From positions 1,773,197-1,837,196 of the forward strand of contig NC_033636.1 in NCBI RefSeq assembly GCF_001540865.1: 64,000 nt of DNA, in the 5' to 3' direction. Positions 38,597-52,200 of the stretch are shown here, piece after piece. The DNA comes from Ananas comosus. Taxonomy: Eukaryota; Streptophyta; Magnoliopsida; Poales; Bromeliaceae. The position numbers and the translations under genes were made by a program. The first letter of the stretch is position 1, and each line of letters opens with the position of its first letter. Below the pieces are notes generated by a model. That model had not been told where the DNA came from, searched no databases, and worked only from the letters and a program-made list of their open reading frames with translations.

Positions 38597-39240
38597 CTTT
38601 AAAATTTGTAAATAACATCTCCTTAATTAGAACATAAAAGAATCAATTTTAAGCTGATAGTATACGGATAGTCACTATCCAAATCTGCTCAAATGGGCCG
38701 ATGAGTATATTTGTAACTTAAATATCCAAATTCGGAGCGAATCTGAAGTTAAATGAGTATGGTATATATTTTTTTTCTATTTATTTCTTTTAGGGTAAGG
38801 ATATATAATATATTAATTATTCAGATCCGATCCGGTCAACGGACACCTTTACATAAATGTAGTAAAAGATTAAAAATACTAATACACAACAACTATAAGA
38901 TTAAGGACTCAATTGGAATTTTTTTAAAAAATTAAGAATCTAACTGCAATAATGGGAATGTGACTCATTCAATTGAAGCGAGTAAAATTTGCCCTTTTTC
39001 CTCTTCTGCATCTTGCCATTCCCGTGTCATTCCGTTCGGTGTTTGGTATTTTTGTGCGGCTGTCTGCCCGCCCGCCGAAGGAGAAGAGAAAGAAGACAAA
39101 CAAGGAGGGATTCGCCGGCAGTTGCAGACTGCAGTTGAGCCGTCCGTCCGCTCCCAAAACTCCACCAACCGCAATAACAGACTGGAAAAAAAAAAAAAAG
39201 CAACATCTTCAACTTTTGCTGCCTCTCTTTGTCTCATTCC
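37591..39240. other. Intergenic DNA upstream of the LPP gene
   Basis: AT-rich, with an (AT)n microsatellite at 38542-38593 and hAT-like GGATCGGAT words near 38820. No gene is supported. The reading frames at 38960-39434 are leader or promoter DNA. Confidence 0.4.
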
Positions 39241-39277
39241 CCCTTTCTCTCAAACATTTAATACCTCAAAGGGGTAA

Positions 39278-39281
<4 letters not shown>

Positions 39282-39322
<41 letters not shown>

Positions 39323-39536
39323 TTTCTTGACCTATCTGTCTGTCTGCTCTTCTGGAACTCCAGAATTCCTGCTCCAGGATTTCTGCTCTGTCAGTATTCC
39401 ATCTTGTCTCCATTCCACCATCCCCTTTCTCTAATGTTGGCTTACTTTTCCTTTTTTTTTTTCTTTTCAAATTTGCAGTGGAGGAGGAGGAGGAGAAGGA
39501 GAAAGGGCTGTGTTCTGAAGCCATTAAACCTCTTAG
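39282..39536 (+). promoter_or_regulatory. Probable 5' leader of the LPP gene with (CT)20 repeat
   Basis: A CT microsatellite (39282-39321) is followed by mixed-composition DNA up to a donor-like TTAG/GTGGAAT at 39536. A matching acceptor, CTTTTAG, ends at 40717, ten bases before the LPP ATG. This suggests a leader exon and a 1.2-kb leader intron. Transcript data are needed to fix it. Confidence 0.35.
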
Positions 39537-40726
39537 GTGGAATGAATTTCCTTTTTTTTTTTTTTTTTTTTCCTGCTTAAAGGATTCTTTTCTTGATGCT
39601 GCCTACTTTGCTATAACTTTTTTGTTTAATTTGATCCACTATTTTTGTTTGGTCTCTGATTTAGGACATCTACCAGTAGTTATATCTATACCAAATATCA
39701 GAACATTATTTGATTTTTCTGCAACAGTCAGGGAACATGAATTATTACCTGAGAAAGGGATTTCTGTTTCTCTGTCAAATGTAGGACATAGAGAACTCAG
39801 TCTTAAAGGGTGCGGATTGACACTTTCGAAGCCTGTCGAGTCGAGCCGTGAAATTGCAAACCTGGAAAGTTTTGTTCGATTGCCAACCCTAGAGACCTAG
39901 ATGGGGATTGTTGGGATCTCAATCAACTTCATTGCGTAGTCAAAAGGGATTTCCCTAATGGAAAAATTCTAATTTGTGTCGGACTTGGAGAGCCGATCCT
40001 TGAGGTTCTCATAAGTAAGGCAGTCTCTTGTTTGGCTGTTTGTATTGTTGACTTAAAGGGGCCAGCATTCTGACCTGTGGTGGGAGGCCAGGTTGGATCG
40101 AGTCATGTTCGAAATGGTGGGAGATTGGGTTGGGACGAGTCATGTTTGAAACGGTCGGAGACTGCACAGTCAAGACCCATGAGCGTTGTCTGTACGCTTT
40201 AAATGAATTGGTTGCATCTTTTTAACAGTTCGAGTTTTTGGAATTAATGGTTAGCGCCAATGATCGGACAATTATAATGGTAGATGACCTCTTGGAGAAG
40301 AGAGTTTGGTGAGTGTTTTGTGGAGGAGAGACACTTATAAAGGACAGATAGAATAGGTTTTTTTAGGATCTTTCGACAGTTGAATACTACCAAAATCAAT
40401 TTGTTTTCCTCGTGTATTCTTATATTTTTTTAGATTTATCTAGCACATATGATCATGCATCTTTGTCTCTTAAGTTTGATTCGGTCAATAGCAGGGGTTA
40501 AAATACATGATATTTTTTACTTACATGATCTCCATATCTTATACTATAATTGCATGTTCGTTGCTATTTTATCATCAGTTCTTTAAATGCTTTTGCTCTT
40601 TTTTTTCCTCAGCAACTGTTCTTAATTTTCGCTAATAGTAGAAGTTTATGCAACAGCTCTCATCTTCCTAATTGGTTCTAATTGGTTACTGTCGTTTGAA
40701 CTTTTTCAACCTTTTAGTAGGAGACA

Positions 40727-43452
40727 ATGCCGGATATGCAGTTGGCTAGTCTCACGATAAAATCACATGGAGCCAGAGTAGCCAGACTCCACATGTATGA
40801 CTGGATCATACTTGTACTTCTTGCTATAACAGATGGACTATTAAATATAATAGAGCCTTTTCACCGTTTTGTCGGAAAAGACATGATGACCGACCTGAGA
40901 TACCCAATGAAGAGCAATACAGTGCCATTTTGGGCTGTTCCGGTGTGTGCTTTCGCTCCTCTTTCATGTAATCTACTAATGAGACAAGAAGTTTCTTTTT
41001 CAGTTTATGCTTGTTTTGTGTACTTTGACTTCAATATATTTGTGTTTCTGCAGATCATTGGAATTGTGTTGCCCATTGTTATTATTGTTGCAATTTACTT
41101 CAAGAAGAGGAATGTATATGATTTGCATCACGCTATACTCGGTATTGTGCATATGCTTCTTCTTTTTATGGGCGTTTTTTCTTTTTTAAATTTTTGAAAG
41201 ATGTGTGTTAGTTGATGATTAACTCTTATATGTGAACCAGGTCTTCTGTTTTCTGTTCTTATAACTGCGGTCATAACAGACGCAATCAAGGATGGTGTTG
41301 GTCGTCCACGACCAGATTTCTTTTGGCGATGTTTCCCTGACGGGAAGGATGTGAGCACTCCCTTCTGTGTACTTGGATCATTATTAATTTCCTCTATTCA
41401 TTAATTCTTTTCAATGAATTAAAATTTGGCGATTTACGTTCAGGAGTATGACAATGTCACTACCAGTGTTATATGTCATGGGGAGAAGAGTGTTATCAGG
41501 GAAGGTCACAAGAGTTTTCCCAGTGGACATTCTTCATGTACGCAACAAAATACCCATCCGCTTAGTTTCAAATTTGACCTGTTAATTTTCATGCATTTTT
41601 GTTCCTACAAATTGTTAGTATAATGTGCGCTACCACACTTGTTCCTAAATATGCTTGCGTTGTATCAAATCATTCATTTTTTCTGTGTACTTATAGCATC
41701 TTGCGGTTTGAAGATTCTCTAAAAGCTAAATGTGGATTTATTAAGTACTAGTTGCTATGTATTTCAGGCTCTACTACATTGGCAGCATTATTTATGTGCT
41801 AAATATATCCAAGATTCTAGCATACGCCTAAAATCCCTGCTTATCTGTCAACCCACGCAAAATGCATCTATTTTGGGGAGCAAAGAAACTACCTGTTGTA
41901 AAGGCGAAGTTGAAAAGTTCTCTGGTGCGAAAACTTTTGTGCTTTGCAATGATGCAGAGTTGATACAAAAGCCAACCTGGTCGAAAATTATCATCTTCTT
42001 TATTTTCTCTATGCACATTCATGTTGACAGCTGAGTCTTGAGAACATGCTATAGGGATGGGATGCTTCTTGAAGCCTTTATTAGCACCGCATGCTATATT
42101 TTGTTATAGTGACACCATAGATATGTAATTTGCTTTTCGCTTGCTGCCTGTTGCAGGGTCTTTTGCTGGTCTAGGCTTCCTTTCATGGTACCTAGCTGGG
42201 AAAATCATGGCCTTTGATCGAAAAGGGCACGTCGCAAAACTCTGTATTGTGTTTCTACCTCTGCTTGTTGCATCTCTTGTCGCGGTTTCTCGAGTGGACG
42301 ACTACTGGCACCATTGGCAGGATGTATTTACTGGAGGTCTTCTAGGTTTGTTCTTAAGATTGATCTTCTCGATGTTGTCATACTTTTAACTCTTTTTTAT
42401 TTGCTAATTCTTTAATGTTTGAAAATTGGTTGTAAGCCTTTATTTCTTTATTGCTGCAGGGCTTGTAGTTGCTTCATTCTGTTATCTGCAGTTCTTCGCA
42501 TCTCCTTTTGATGTTGACAGTACGTTAATAACTTCAGATACTTTCTCATGTTTAATTTGACTTCAAACAAACCATTTACTTGCATGGCGAAATTGTGTGA
42601 TCTGAAATATTCTTCAGAAGCGTAATAAGCCGAATCTTAGTCTGCATGCATGTCATAGTGTTTATAGGAAGCGTATGCAAAGAGTTCTAGTTTCCACAGT
42701 ATTTAAGCGTATGCAAAGAGTTCTGTTACTGCTGTTCGATAATCGACATGCTAAATTTGCGGACAATAACTTCAACAGTTTTCAGCTTAATTATACGATT
42801 TTGAGAGTACATAGTGAAGATATTCCAATAATGCATGATACTTTGTAAACATCAGATGGTTGGTCGAAGGTGTTAGGAGAAGCATTAAAACAATACAAGA
42901 TGTTACGATAGATACCATTGTCTAGTTTACGTGCTATGGGCGAACTAACAGATCAGAAAGGATAGATGATGTTGTAGAGATGAAGATAAAATATACAGGG
43001 AAAACTAACTCGAAAGCAATGCATCGAGTAAAAGGCTGTTCACAGCTTTTGCTCAATTTCTGAGAATATACAGTAATTCTTGTAATAGAACTTTTCGAAG
43101 CTGTCGTAGAGATAATCTTTCTTCGATCACCATTTGTTCTTTATGTTGACAATGCGTGTTACATGAGTATTTATTAAGCGGATTTCTCAATCTCGTTGCT
43201 CTTATGAAGAGAGTGAGAAGCTTGCTAACAAAGGAAAGATGCCGCACTCTTGCAGGTTTCTGGCCTCACGCCTATTTTCAGCAACTTGCAGAAACTCGTA
43301 ATGACAGCGAGCTCTCCGTTATCACAAACCCCAACAATAGGAGGCCTTCACAGTCCGGAGTCGTTTACGATTCACCTGAACCTCACATCGGGATCGCCAT
43401 GAGAGACACGAGCCCGATTCTAGACGCCAGCGAAGCCGGCAGGAGGCAATGA
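40727..43452 (+). CDS. LPP2: Lipid phosphate phosphatase (LPP2-type phosphatidate phosphatase), complete, 7 coding exons
   Basis: Multi-pass membrane PAP2-family enzyme that dephosphorylates phosphatidate and related lipid phosphates. Exons 40727-40942, 41054-41141, 41241-41350, 41444-41537, 42157-42345, 42460-42519, 43256-43452, all GT-AG and in phase, give 317 aa plus stop, the usual plant length. The three catalytic motifs are present: KDGVGRPRP (118-126), PSGH (164-167), and SR..H...D with Ser214, Arg215, His221 and Asp225. The start MPDMQLAS and the [17 protein letters not shown] stretch fit the LPP2 group. Hydrophobic segments occur near 25-45, 73-90, 100-117, 170-186, 197-214 and 234-245. 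The tail is polar and Ser/Arg-rich. The introns hold nothing recognisable beyond a 20-base direct repeat in the last one (42668 and 42706). The subgroup number is inference. Confidence 0.93.
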
Positions 43453-45856
43453 CTACATGCTGCAAATGAAGTCTACACTTGTAAACCAACACAAGCTTCC
43501 CGGATACGAACACCGACTTTCTGCTTCTCCGTTATTGTACTCGATTCGCGTGGTTTCTTGCTATGTAATTTTTGTTAGTTTCATTTGTAATATTTTTCGT
43601 AGTAGCGGTTGGTTTGCGATATCTGGGCCTTCGATAGTTATTAGGACAACAATTGTTGTTGTTGCTGTAGTTGGTGAGATTGTGAAGCAGATAAAGATTG
43701 TGGATATTTGTTGTGTTCATAGTAAAAGGTTTGGGTTCTCTTTTTGTGGTTATGTTGAGTATGTTGCATCTAGTTGTGCTTTATTTGATTAAGAAATAAC
43801 CTGTCATATTGATTTTGAGGTTTGGTTCCTGGAGATTGACCAAGTTAATGCCGCATGATTTTGAATTCGAAGCGGATCAGGTGGTGTTGGGTTATGTCTG
43901 ACGTTAGGAATGTCAATGGGTACGGATATTTGAGATTTTATCCGAATCCGAATTCGAACAGAGAAGGTTTACCCGATGTTAAATAGATGTGATAGGAAAC
44001 TGGAGCATTATCTGGAACTCAGCAAATGCATAAACTTGACAACCTGAAATCAGAGGTTCTGAAACTAAGAAACCAGAGTCCTTGCAACCCGAAACCCAAA
44101 GGTCAAGAAACTTGAATGACTCGAGACCTAACTACAACCCCGAAATTTTTTTTAAAAAAAAACTTGAGACCCAACAACAAATTAAAATTTGATGGAAAAT
44201 TTTGTTCCAATTTGATTTGTTTCGAACTTCCTTAGTAATCAAGGTGTTCATGCATCATTTGAAATAGATACAAAACTTAAAAGTTGGGAGCTCAACAAAT
44301 CATAACTTGTCGGGGAGTTTCTGTTTCGCTGCCATGTATTAATTTTAGTTCCATTCAATGATTCGTTACATTTTTTTAAAATAATAAAATTCAAAAAAAT
44401 TTAAAGTTTTAGAGAAAAATGATTATAACAATTCAAATAATATAACTGGTGTGCACGTGATGACAAATTGAGACTCTTTAATGAGGCGTCGTTGGGGAGC
44501 TAACTACTCAAAGTTTTTTCGTTTGAATAGGACAGATTGTGGCCAATAGTAATTTCTTGCTTTGCCATCTAAAATTAAAATTGCGTCTATTAAATTGAAT
44601 TTTAATCTTTAAAATAGGAGCTTTTTGCTTGTATTCTTTATTACAATTTAAAATTTTTTAAATTTATCCTTCAAAATTCAAAATACTCTTCTAAAAAACA
44701 ATTTCGTTAGTAAATCTTTAATAAGAGCAATGGTATATTCTAATGAATTTTATAATCAATAAGAATATTTTGGTTAATCACGATAAAATAAATATATTTT
44801 ATAGATTTGATGGACATATTGGATATCATCTCTTTGAAAACAAGTAAAAATGTATATAACTTATATGAACTATGGATCATTTTGATTTGGCTATTTAATT
44901 TTTCAAAATATTGATTTTATTATCTAATCTTTCAATTTATTTGATTTCAGTTAGTCAACTGTATTTTAACTTTGAGATTTGAATGTGTCGTTTATCTTTG
45001 TAGGTTTAGTTAATATATCTTATATAATTCTTGTAATTATAAATTTATTAAAATAAATAATTAGCTTAAATTTTAAAATCAAAGTGCTGTTTAGTGACTT
45101 AAATCGAATAAGTTGAAAGATTAGATAGTAAAATTAAAATTTCGAAAAGACATCACAAGATTTGGAATAATTCTATGTAAGAGATATAATAAGACTTAAC
45201 CTCTTAACTCAGTTTATAATATTTTGAATGATGACTAAGCCTAAAAGATTAAAAAAAAATTAAGCAACATAGTTTAGATAAATTTTGCGCTTTTTCATAT
45301 TAAATCAAGAATCGGATGCAACTGTATGCAATCATAGTGCATTTGCCACTCCAACTGTTTTTTCAGCCTTTGTTTGATTCGGACATAAGTAAAACTTATT
45401 TATTCTAGAAATAGATACAAATTCAGATATAAGTAAGAATTAGACCAATTTTACGTTTGGATGAAAATTGAATTGTTCGTGGGAATAAGAAAAAAAACAT
45501 AAGAAGAATAATGGGTAGTTATAAATAGAAAATAATAATATTAACCCTCTACTTATATTCGAATTTGAATTTCTAAATTTTATATTTATATTTTAAAATT
45601 CAAAAATTTAACTTTTAAATTTTAAATTCCGAAATCAAATTTAAAATTTGAAATCTCAAATTTTAATTTTCAAGTTTTAAATTTAAGATCAAATTTAAAT
45701 TTGAAAAATATAAAATATCAAATTTAAAATTACAAACTTTAATTTTAAAATTATAAATTATAAATTTTAAATATTTAAAAATTAATTTTTATTTTTTAAA
45801 TTTTAAATTTTAAAAATAAAAATTGGTCCCCTTGTATTTTGTGTTTGGGGAAAGGG
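43453..45856. other. Intergenic DNA between LPP and CRR3 genes
   Basis: The 3' UTR of LPP lies at the left. A roughly 250-bp dispersed repeat (about 44860-45130) is related to 56400-56660. The 45400-45830 part is very A/T-rich, with AAATTTAAAATTT words. No gene is supported. Confidence 0.4.
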
Positions 45857-46208
45857 GTAGGGATGCAAATGGATTTGGATTGGTGAAGCGCCCGCCCCGA
45901 TCATCTCGAATACGGTGTTAAGTGAGAAAAAAAAATATAAAAAAACTATAACTCTTTTCAAATCCGCCAAGTAAATAAAGCGAAAGGCAAGAAATTTTTT
46001 TTTGTCTTCAATCTTTCAATCTATTCTGATCTATTAAAAATCTGTCAAAAATTTGCTTTTATTTTGATTCTCTGTAAATTGAGGTAATAAGTGGAAGCAA
46101 AAAATAAAATAAAAAATAACTCGCCCGAATCCGTCCTATCCTCATAAAAAATGGTGCGCGAGTTGGAAAACCTTTCCGCCTCGGGATCCGCTCAAGTTTG
46201 CACCCCTT
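45857..46208. mobile_element. Possible TIR-type element abutting the CRR3 5' end
   Basis: Left end TAGGGATGCAAATGGAT and right end GATCCGCTCAAGTTTGCACCCCTTA are imperfect inverted repeats of a GGGGTGCAAA type common in hAT-like plant elements. No target duplication is visible. Confidence 0.4.
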
Positions 46209-46262
46209 ATCCCCACCCTCGGGGTCTGAAGGAATTCCCCCAACTTCTGGCTGCAGCAAGGA

Positions 46263-49200
46263 ATGGCTTCTGCAGTAGCAGTGGCAGTAACAGCAGCAGC
46301 TTCTCCGCTCCCCACCCCTCCCAACCCCCACTCCAAACCCACCACAATTACCTCCTCTTCCCACTCCTTGCGACCTCCTCCTCCTTCTCCTCTCAATCGA
46401 CCCAAGAAGCAGAAGCAGCAGCAGAAGCAGAAGCCCTCAATTGCGGAGATCGAGAGGGCCATCGGCGTCGGCAGTGACCCGACCTCATCTTCTTCATTGT
46501 CGTCATCATCTTCGTCGTCGTCGTCGTCCTTTATGGAGTTCTTGGCGTCGACGCCGATCGGGCAGGCCGAGAGCCCCGCCGAGCGGAAGCTCCGCGAGGC
46601 CGCCGAGTGGCTCGTCGACCGCACCGAGGCGCACGCTAGCAATGGTATGTAACTTCTTCTTCTTCTTCCTTTTTAACTTTTTAATATGGATGAAGAATCA
46701 TGGATTTAAGGGAAAGGGAAAGATTCTATTTGTAAAGGCGAATTTTAGGTTAAATAGACTTTCCAGTGAACTGGAGTTCAAGTAGAAAATTACTTTTCTT
46801 CTTCTGCTGTTTGTTTGTATAGCCGTAGAACTGAAGTTTTTTCAGTTTCTTGTTTGTATGGTAAATGGATTAATATATTAATATTTTTTTCTCTTACTGT
46901 TTTTTTTTTTTTCGTAATTGACTTCGGCCTGGGCAGGCTGAAGTCAATTACGCTATTTGTGGAGTTTGAGTTTCGACCGAAAGGTGAAGTTACGGCGAAT
47001 CGAACAATGAAAAATGATCATTTACGACCCAAAATTACTTCGCTCGTCTCTACTTTCGGTAAAACAAGCACACCCTTAGTGTGTTTTCACTTTGCAATTT
47101 CACGCAACAGCAGAGATGCTAATCAAATATTTCCAACTCGCTCACCGTTGAAAACTGGATATAGTAGGTCGGGGGCAACGTAATAAAGGCGTTAACCCGA
47201 TATTTGGCCGTCCAATATGATCTGTTAGGATTCTGCTTGGGAAGAAATGAACTTTTCGATTATTTGTCGCGATTCTGTTTTCGAATTGCATTCGCGCTTA
47301 TCAGGAAAGTCGGATTAAGATAGATTCGAACTACTAAGGCTATAAATATTGTGCAGAAAAACATAGAAAGGACCTTGTTTTCTTCAACATTCAGCCGAGA
47401 ATAGGGTAGCAGTAGTTTTCTAATTTCAGTCGAACGTAGCATTAGCAGTAGTCGAAGCCTTAGTTTTGGCACCTTCCTGTTATTTTGGCTGTAGACTTCA
47501 CCCTAAGACTTTGGCTGAATTTTCGGGTCTCTGTAGTTTCTTCCCTTCGAGCTGAACGTCAACTGAGCCCATCTGACCAAGTTCAGCCTGAGACAAGCGA
47601 CCGAATGTAACGTGCTTTATTGAGAGGTCAACTCGCAACGGAGAATCCAAACCGAATTGCTTGTGGCTCCACCCATTGAAATTTTCTTTTGAACAATAAC
47701 GAGCCTTCTTTGTGTTCTTCTTGGCAAACAAAAAGGATATAAAATAAATAATTCTCTTAACCATTTCGCTGCTAAAACAATTGTGTCTAAACCAATCACT
47801 TCAGATTCCATTGCATTCATAGCTATTAAGATTTGTTTAGTGGATATCCAAGACTCAGCACTCCTCCTAGGAAAAAGACAAAGTTGGTTTTGCAAATGTT
47901 AATAGTGACTTCAGGTGTGACATCCCAAAACGTGGGAAAGTGCGACGGGCTTATATGTGAGGAGTATACTGACTGATAACTCGGCTTAAGCATTCTATGC
48001 CGGTGGTTTAGGACCCAACAGGTTATTAATGCTAGCAGGCCGGGTTGTTACAATTGGTATCAGAGTCAAATAGCTAGCTGGAAGTGTGAGATGGATCTCA
48101 CATTGCCTAGTAAATATTGAGCTATATGTGTGATTGGGTCGGGCTTACGAGAACGTTAGAGCCTAAAGAGGGGCCACATCGTATAGTATGGGAGAGTGTG
48201 AAGGGTTTTTATGTGACAGGTATACTAGAATTAATAGCTAAGCTTAAGCATTTTGGCTGGTGATTTAGGTCCCAACAAGTTATTTGTGCAAGCGGTCCGA
48301 GTCGTTACATCAGGAGAGTCATATATGATTACCAATAGATAACTAGACCCAGTCGGCTAAAAGTGAAATGCATGAATAATTGATATTTCTGTTCAAAGCT
48401 ATGAGCACTTGGTCGATTACTTTTCCAATGCTTTCATCACAATCTTGAGCCTGCTCATCTGCAGGAACACCAGAAGTTCCTTGACAGTCATACATCTTAT
48501 ATGTGGGTTATGAAACTCAAATCTGGCGGGAAAATTGAAACCAATTCGTGGATAGCATAAAATAACTTTTCCATTTGAAATGTTTAGCTCTTGCCACTCT
48601 TTCACTTTTTTGGGCTACAAATGCACTTTGACCGTCATAACATTCAACTGATACTTCACTCTTAAAAGATATAAATTTAGTCTTATCAACATACCGTTGT
48701 CGGTCATCATGTGAAAATACCGGTTAAAAAGGATAAGTGCAAGAAAGAGAAAGTTGAAATTTTAACAATTTTTTGGGTATTTTTTGAGAATTTTTCTGAT
48801 ATAGCTAGAAAAAGCTTAATTAGCGTAGGATACTAAGTAGAAATGGTGCGTACGCAAATAAATTATCAAACAGTTACTATGCAAATAGTGATTTGTAGGA
48901 AAGAAAGATTTTTACAGGAGAGACCGTATATCGGCTACTCTGAAGAAGGGTGGCAAAATACTCGTAAGATTTTTCTGGATTTTCTAGTATTTTTTCTGTC
49001 TGGAAATGTTGCTGTCGAAAATTAGCGAAGTTACTATGCACGATAACTATGCATTCAGTGGCTTCACGTGGGATTTTTTTTTTTATTTTTTTATTTTATT
49101 TTATTTTTTTTAACNTTTTTTTTTTTTTTTTAGCAGTGTCCAATACAAGGACTAAAAGAAAAGAAGCAGCTAAAGTTGCAGAACTGAAAGAAATATTTAC

Positions 49201-52200
49201 AAAAATATACAAAATATCAGAACCAGGTGGCTAAGCATTTTCCCCTAAATTGTCACATTTGGGAGAAGATGCTTCTAGTATCGTAGGATTTCCTTGTTTT
49301 TCTTCAGTGTTTCCTATACTAGGGTGTGGTAATGGTTCTGAAGAGGATTCAATTTTTCGGAAAGGTTTGGCAATTGGCTGTGGATATCTTTTGAGGGAAG
49401 GCCTTTGTGGTGGAAAAGGTGCTGAGGATAAAAAAGGTTTTACTGAGATAGAGGGATGGACTACTGGGATTAGTGGGTTTTGAAATGGAGTATTTTGAAA
49501 TGGAGTATTTATGTCGGTCATAGGAGGAAAGACCAAACTCGGTGTAGTTGTCATTATAGGATGATACTTTGGAGGAAGATAAGAGGAAGATTGAGGTAGA
49601 GATACAATACCTTGTTGTGAGGGATGCTTGAGGTCTTTGACCTGCTGTTCCAGGATAGCAATTCTTTGGATGTTTTTCTGATCCTTTGTTCTCAAGTCAT
49701 CACAAATAGTGTTCAGTTTTTGAAGCTGGGTTGCCATTGTTGAGCAGTTTTCACATAAACTATTTTTCTCAGGATTGTGGGTGGATGTAGAGGCTTGAAA
49801 TGTGGAAAGGAACTTATATTGGGAGAGAATAAAGAGGTTTGGACCAAAGTAGGAGAGAGCAGTGTCCAAGGGTTCAGATATAGAAAGATAACTCTTGTAG
49901 AGAGGAAAAGAAAGCGCATTTTCCTTTTTTTTTTTTTTTAAGAGTCCCAATTTGGATAGTTCCAATTTGGATTTATAACAAAAGGAAAATATGGCTGCAA
50001 GTTATAACATAGGTGGTAACATAATATTCGAGTAAGTTTATATTGATAATCTAAACTATAGTCTTGAAGGTTAAGGTTGTCCAAAATATATTGTTGACAA
50101 ATTTCTTCCCAGTCATCATTCTCTGTAATTCCTTCAAGTAGATAGCCAAATAGTACTCTAATGTCTCTAATAATACTATTTTGATCTAGTAAGTCATAAT
50201 ATTGAAAGTTTAGCTCGTCTCGGAAATATTGCTGGTAATAATGTTCCCAATCTTGTTCAGGGAGGTGACATATGCCAGAAAACCAAAGTTGCAAATCAAA
50301 CTTGTTTTGGAGTCTGTCTATCCATAATTGTTTTTGCTGTGAGTTTTCTAGCCTTTTATAAAGAGTCTGTCTGTTGTATTCTTTGCATGCTGCTGCTAAG
50401 GCTTTTTCTTCACCTAAATGCTTAAAGCTAGAAAGGATAATGTGAAAAGGCATAACAGCAAATGGGTCTTCAAATAACCTGTGTATGTCTTGGATTATAT
50501 CATCAAGAGTTTCTTCAGAAGGTTTAAGGAAAACATCAGTGCAAAAAGGGCAATAATGCGGATCCATGTCTTTGTCTTTGTTTGAACCTGAAATGTCTGG
50601 ATCAAGATACATTATATTAATATTATTATGTCTTTCATAGAATAGTCTCTTTTTAAAGAAATAGTAGCCAGATATCAGATAAAATATCATCTAAAGGTTC
50701 CGTAAATAGTCGCCAAATGTCTATGAGGATGTTGTCTTGAAAACATAAATCACAGAGGATTTGGCTAAATTCAGAAATTTTAAAATCTTCATTAAAATCT
50801 TCATTTTCCTCTGGAATAGTTTCTAAAAGATAAAACATTCTTTGAGTCTGGATATGGGTCATGTCTCTTTCGTCATTGTCTTCTGTTTCCAATGTGTCTT
50901 CTTCTAGTGGGTCGAACCACCATATGTCTATTTCATCTTGAGCTTCTATGGTATTATAAAAGTCTGCATAAGTGTCTTCAGGAGCCTGGAGACACATTTT
51001 TGTAAGACCTTGTTCTTCTGAAAAATATAAAGTCAAAGGGGTTTATTAGTAGGAGAACAGGGAGGCTGATTTTTAGATGTACTAGAAGTGTTAGGCGATG
51101 TACTAGGAGTGTTAGGTGATTTGGGTTCTGGTGAAGTTAAGTATCGTGGAATTTGTCTATGGAAAGTCCATGGTTGGACGACTTTCTTTGGAAGAGTATC
51201 CTTTGAGTGATCTTGCAATTGGAGTGTAGAAAAATGTTTTGTTACTTCTTGGACAATAGGAGTTGTGTCTATGGTAGGAACAATGCTTTCAGTTTGTCTT
51301 TGTAATACCAATTTTTCTAATGTATGTATTCTGTTATGTAATCCTAATAATAGTTGGATAATGGTATTATTTTGTTTAATTATAACTTGTTCAGAAATGG
51401 CTTGTGGGAGATGAGATGAAAAGCCTATAGAAGTTTTGTCAGGACTATAAGATTGTACTTTTGATAAAGTCTTATGTAAAATTTCAGCTTCAAGGTGCTC
51501 AGGATTGGTCATCCTAGAGAAATTTGTTTAATTTCTGCTAACCTTTGAAGACTGGAATGTAGATCTTGTTCAATTTTGAGTAGCTTTTGTTCTATTCTTT
51601 GGGGTCTTGCTTCTAGCTGGTTTAGTCTATAATCAATATTAGAAAGTTTTTGTTCTATTAAGGTGTTCTGGTTTTTAATATAATCTAGGTTTCTTGAAAT
51701 TTTGTCAAGGAGTTCTGTCTGTGTCCTAATTGTCTGATCGAGTCTGAGGACCAGTTGTTGAAGAGTCCTTAATGGATCTATTTTGAATATTTTTATAAAA
51801 ACCAAAGGTAAAAGTATGAAATTCTCCTGTGAGATGATAAATAATAAAAGGGTAAGGTAGATTTAGATTTGACAAAGTCTTATCATATAGTGTTAGAAAT
51901 GCAAATAATAAAAGAGCTTTTTGTCTCTTTGTTTTTCTTTTGATTCGAGCCGTGATTGTAAATTTAAAGAGAACAAGTATGGTTTGGAGAAGAATTTATA
52001 AGTAATTTATTAAGTAAGTCTATTTGAGATTTAGTATTCTTTTCAATAACTACTAAAATTTGTTGTATGCTAAAAAGGACGATTAAAATGCTTAGAAGGA
52101 AAAGGGATGGTACTAGCATCAAAACCTTCGTGGAGGTGGAGGCGGTCGTATGGAGAGGATTTCTAAAAGATGGGGGTAATGTATAAGTTCTTTGTCTAGA

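Noticed and set aside
38960..39524. Several overlapping frames on both strands around the CT repeat
   Set aside because: They arise from the low-complexity CT/GA run in the LPP leader and have no protein features.
39478..39900. 140-codon open frame upstream of LPP
   Set aside because: It begins in a GAG repeat and runs through a poly-T tract encoding poly-Phe. It lies in the probable leader intron.
46142..46785. Other frames across CRR3 exon 1 on both strands, including an ATG at 46151
   Set aside because: Only the frame from 46263 gives the conserved CRR3 words and joins in phase to exon 2.
48417..48605. Minus-strand frame of 62 codons between the TRIM and the virus-like block
   Set aside because: It looks protein-like but lacks an ATG, a recognisable family and splice partners. 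Too weak to annotate.
49250..49483. Plus-strand open frame inside the virus-like block
   Set aside because: Antisense shadow of ORF F.
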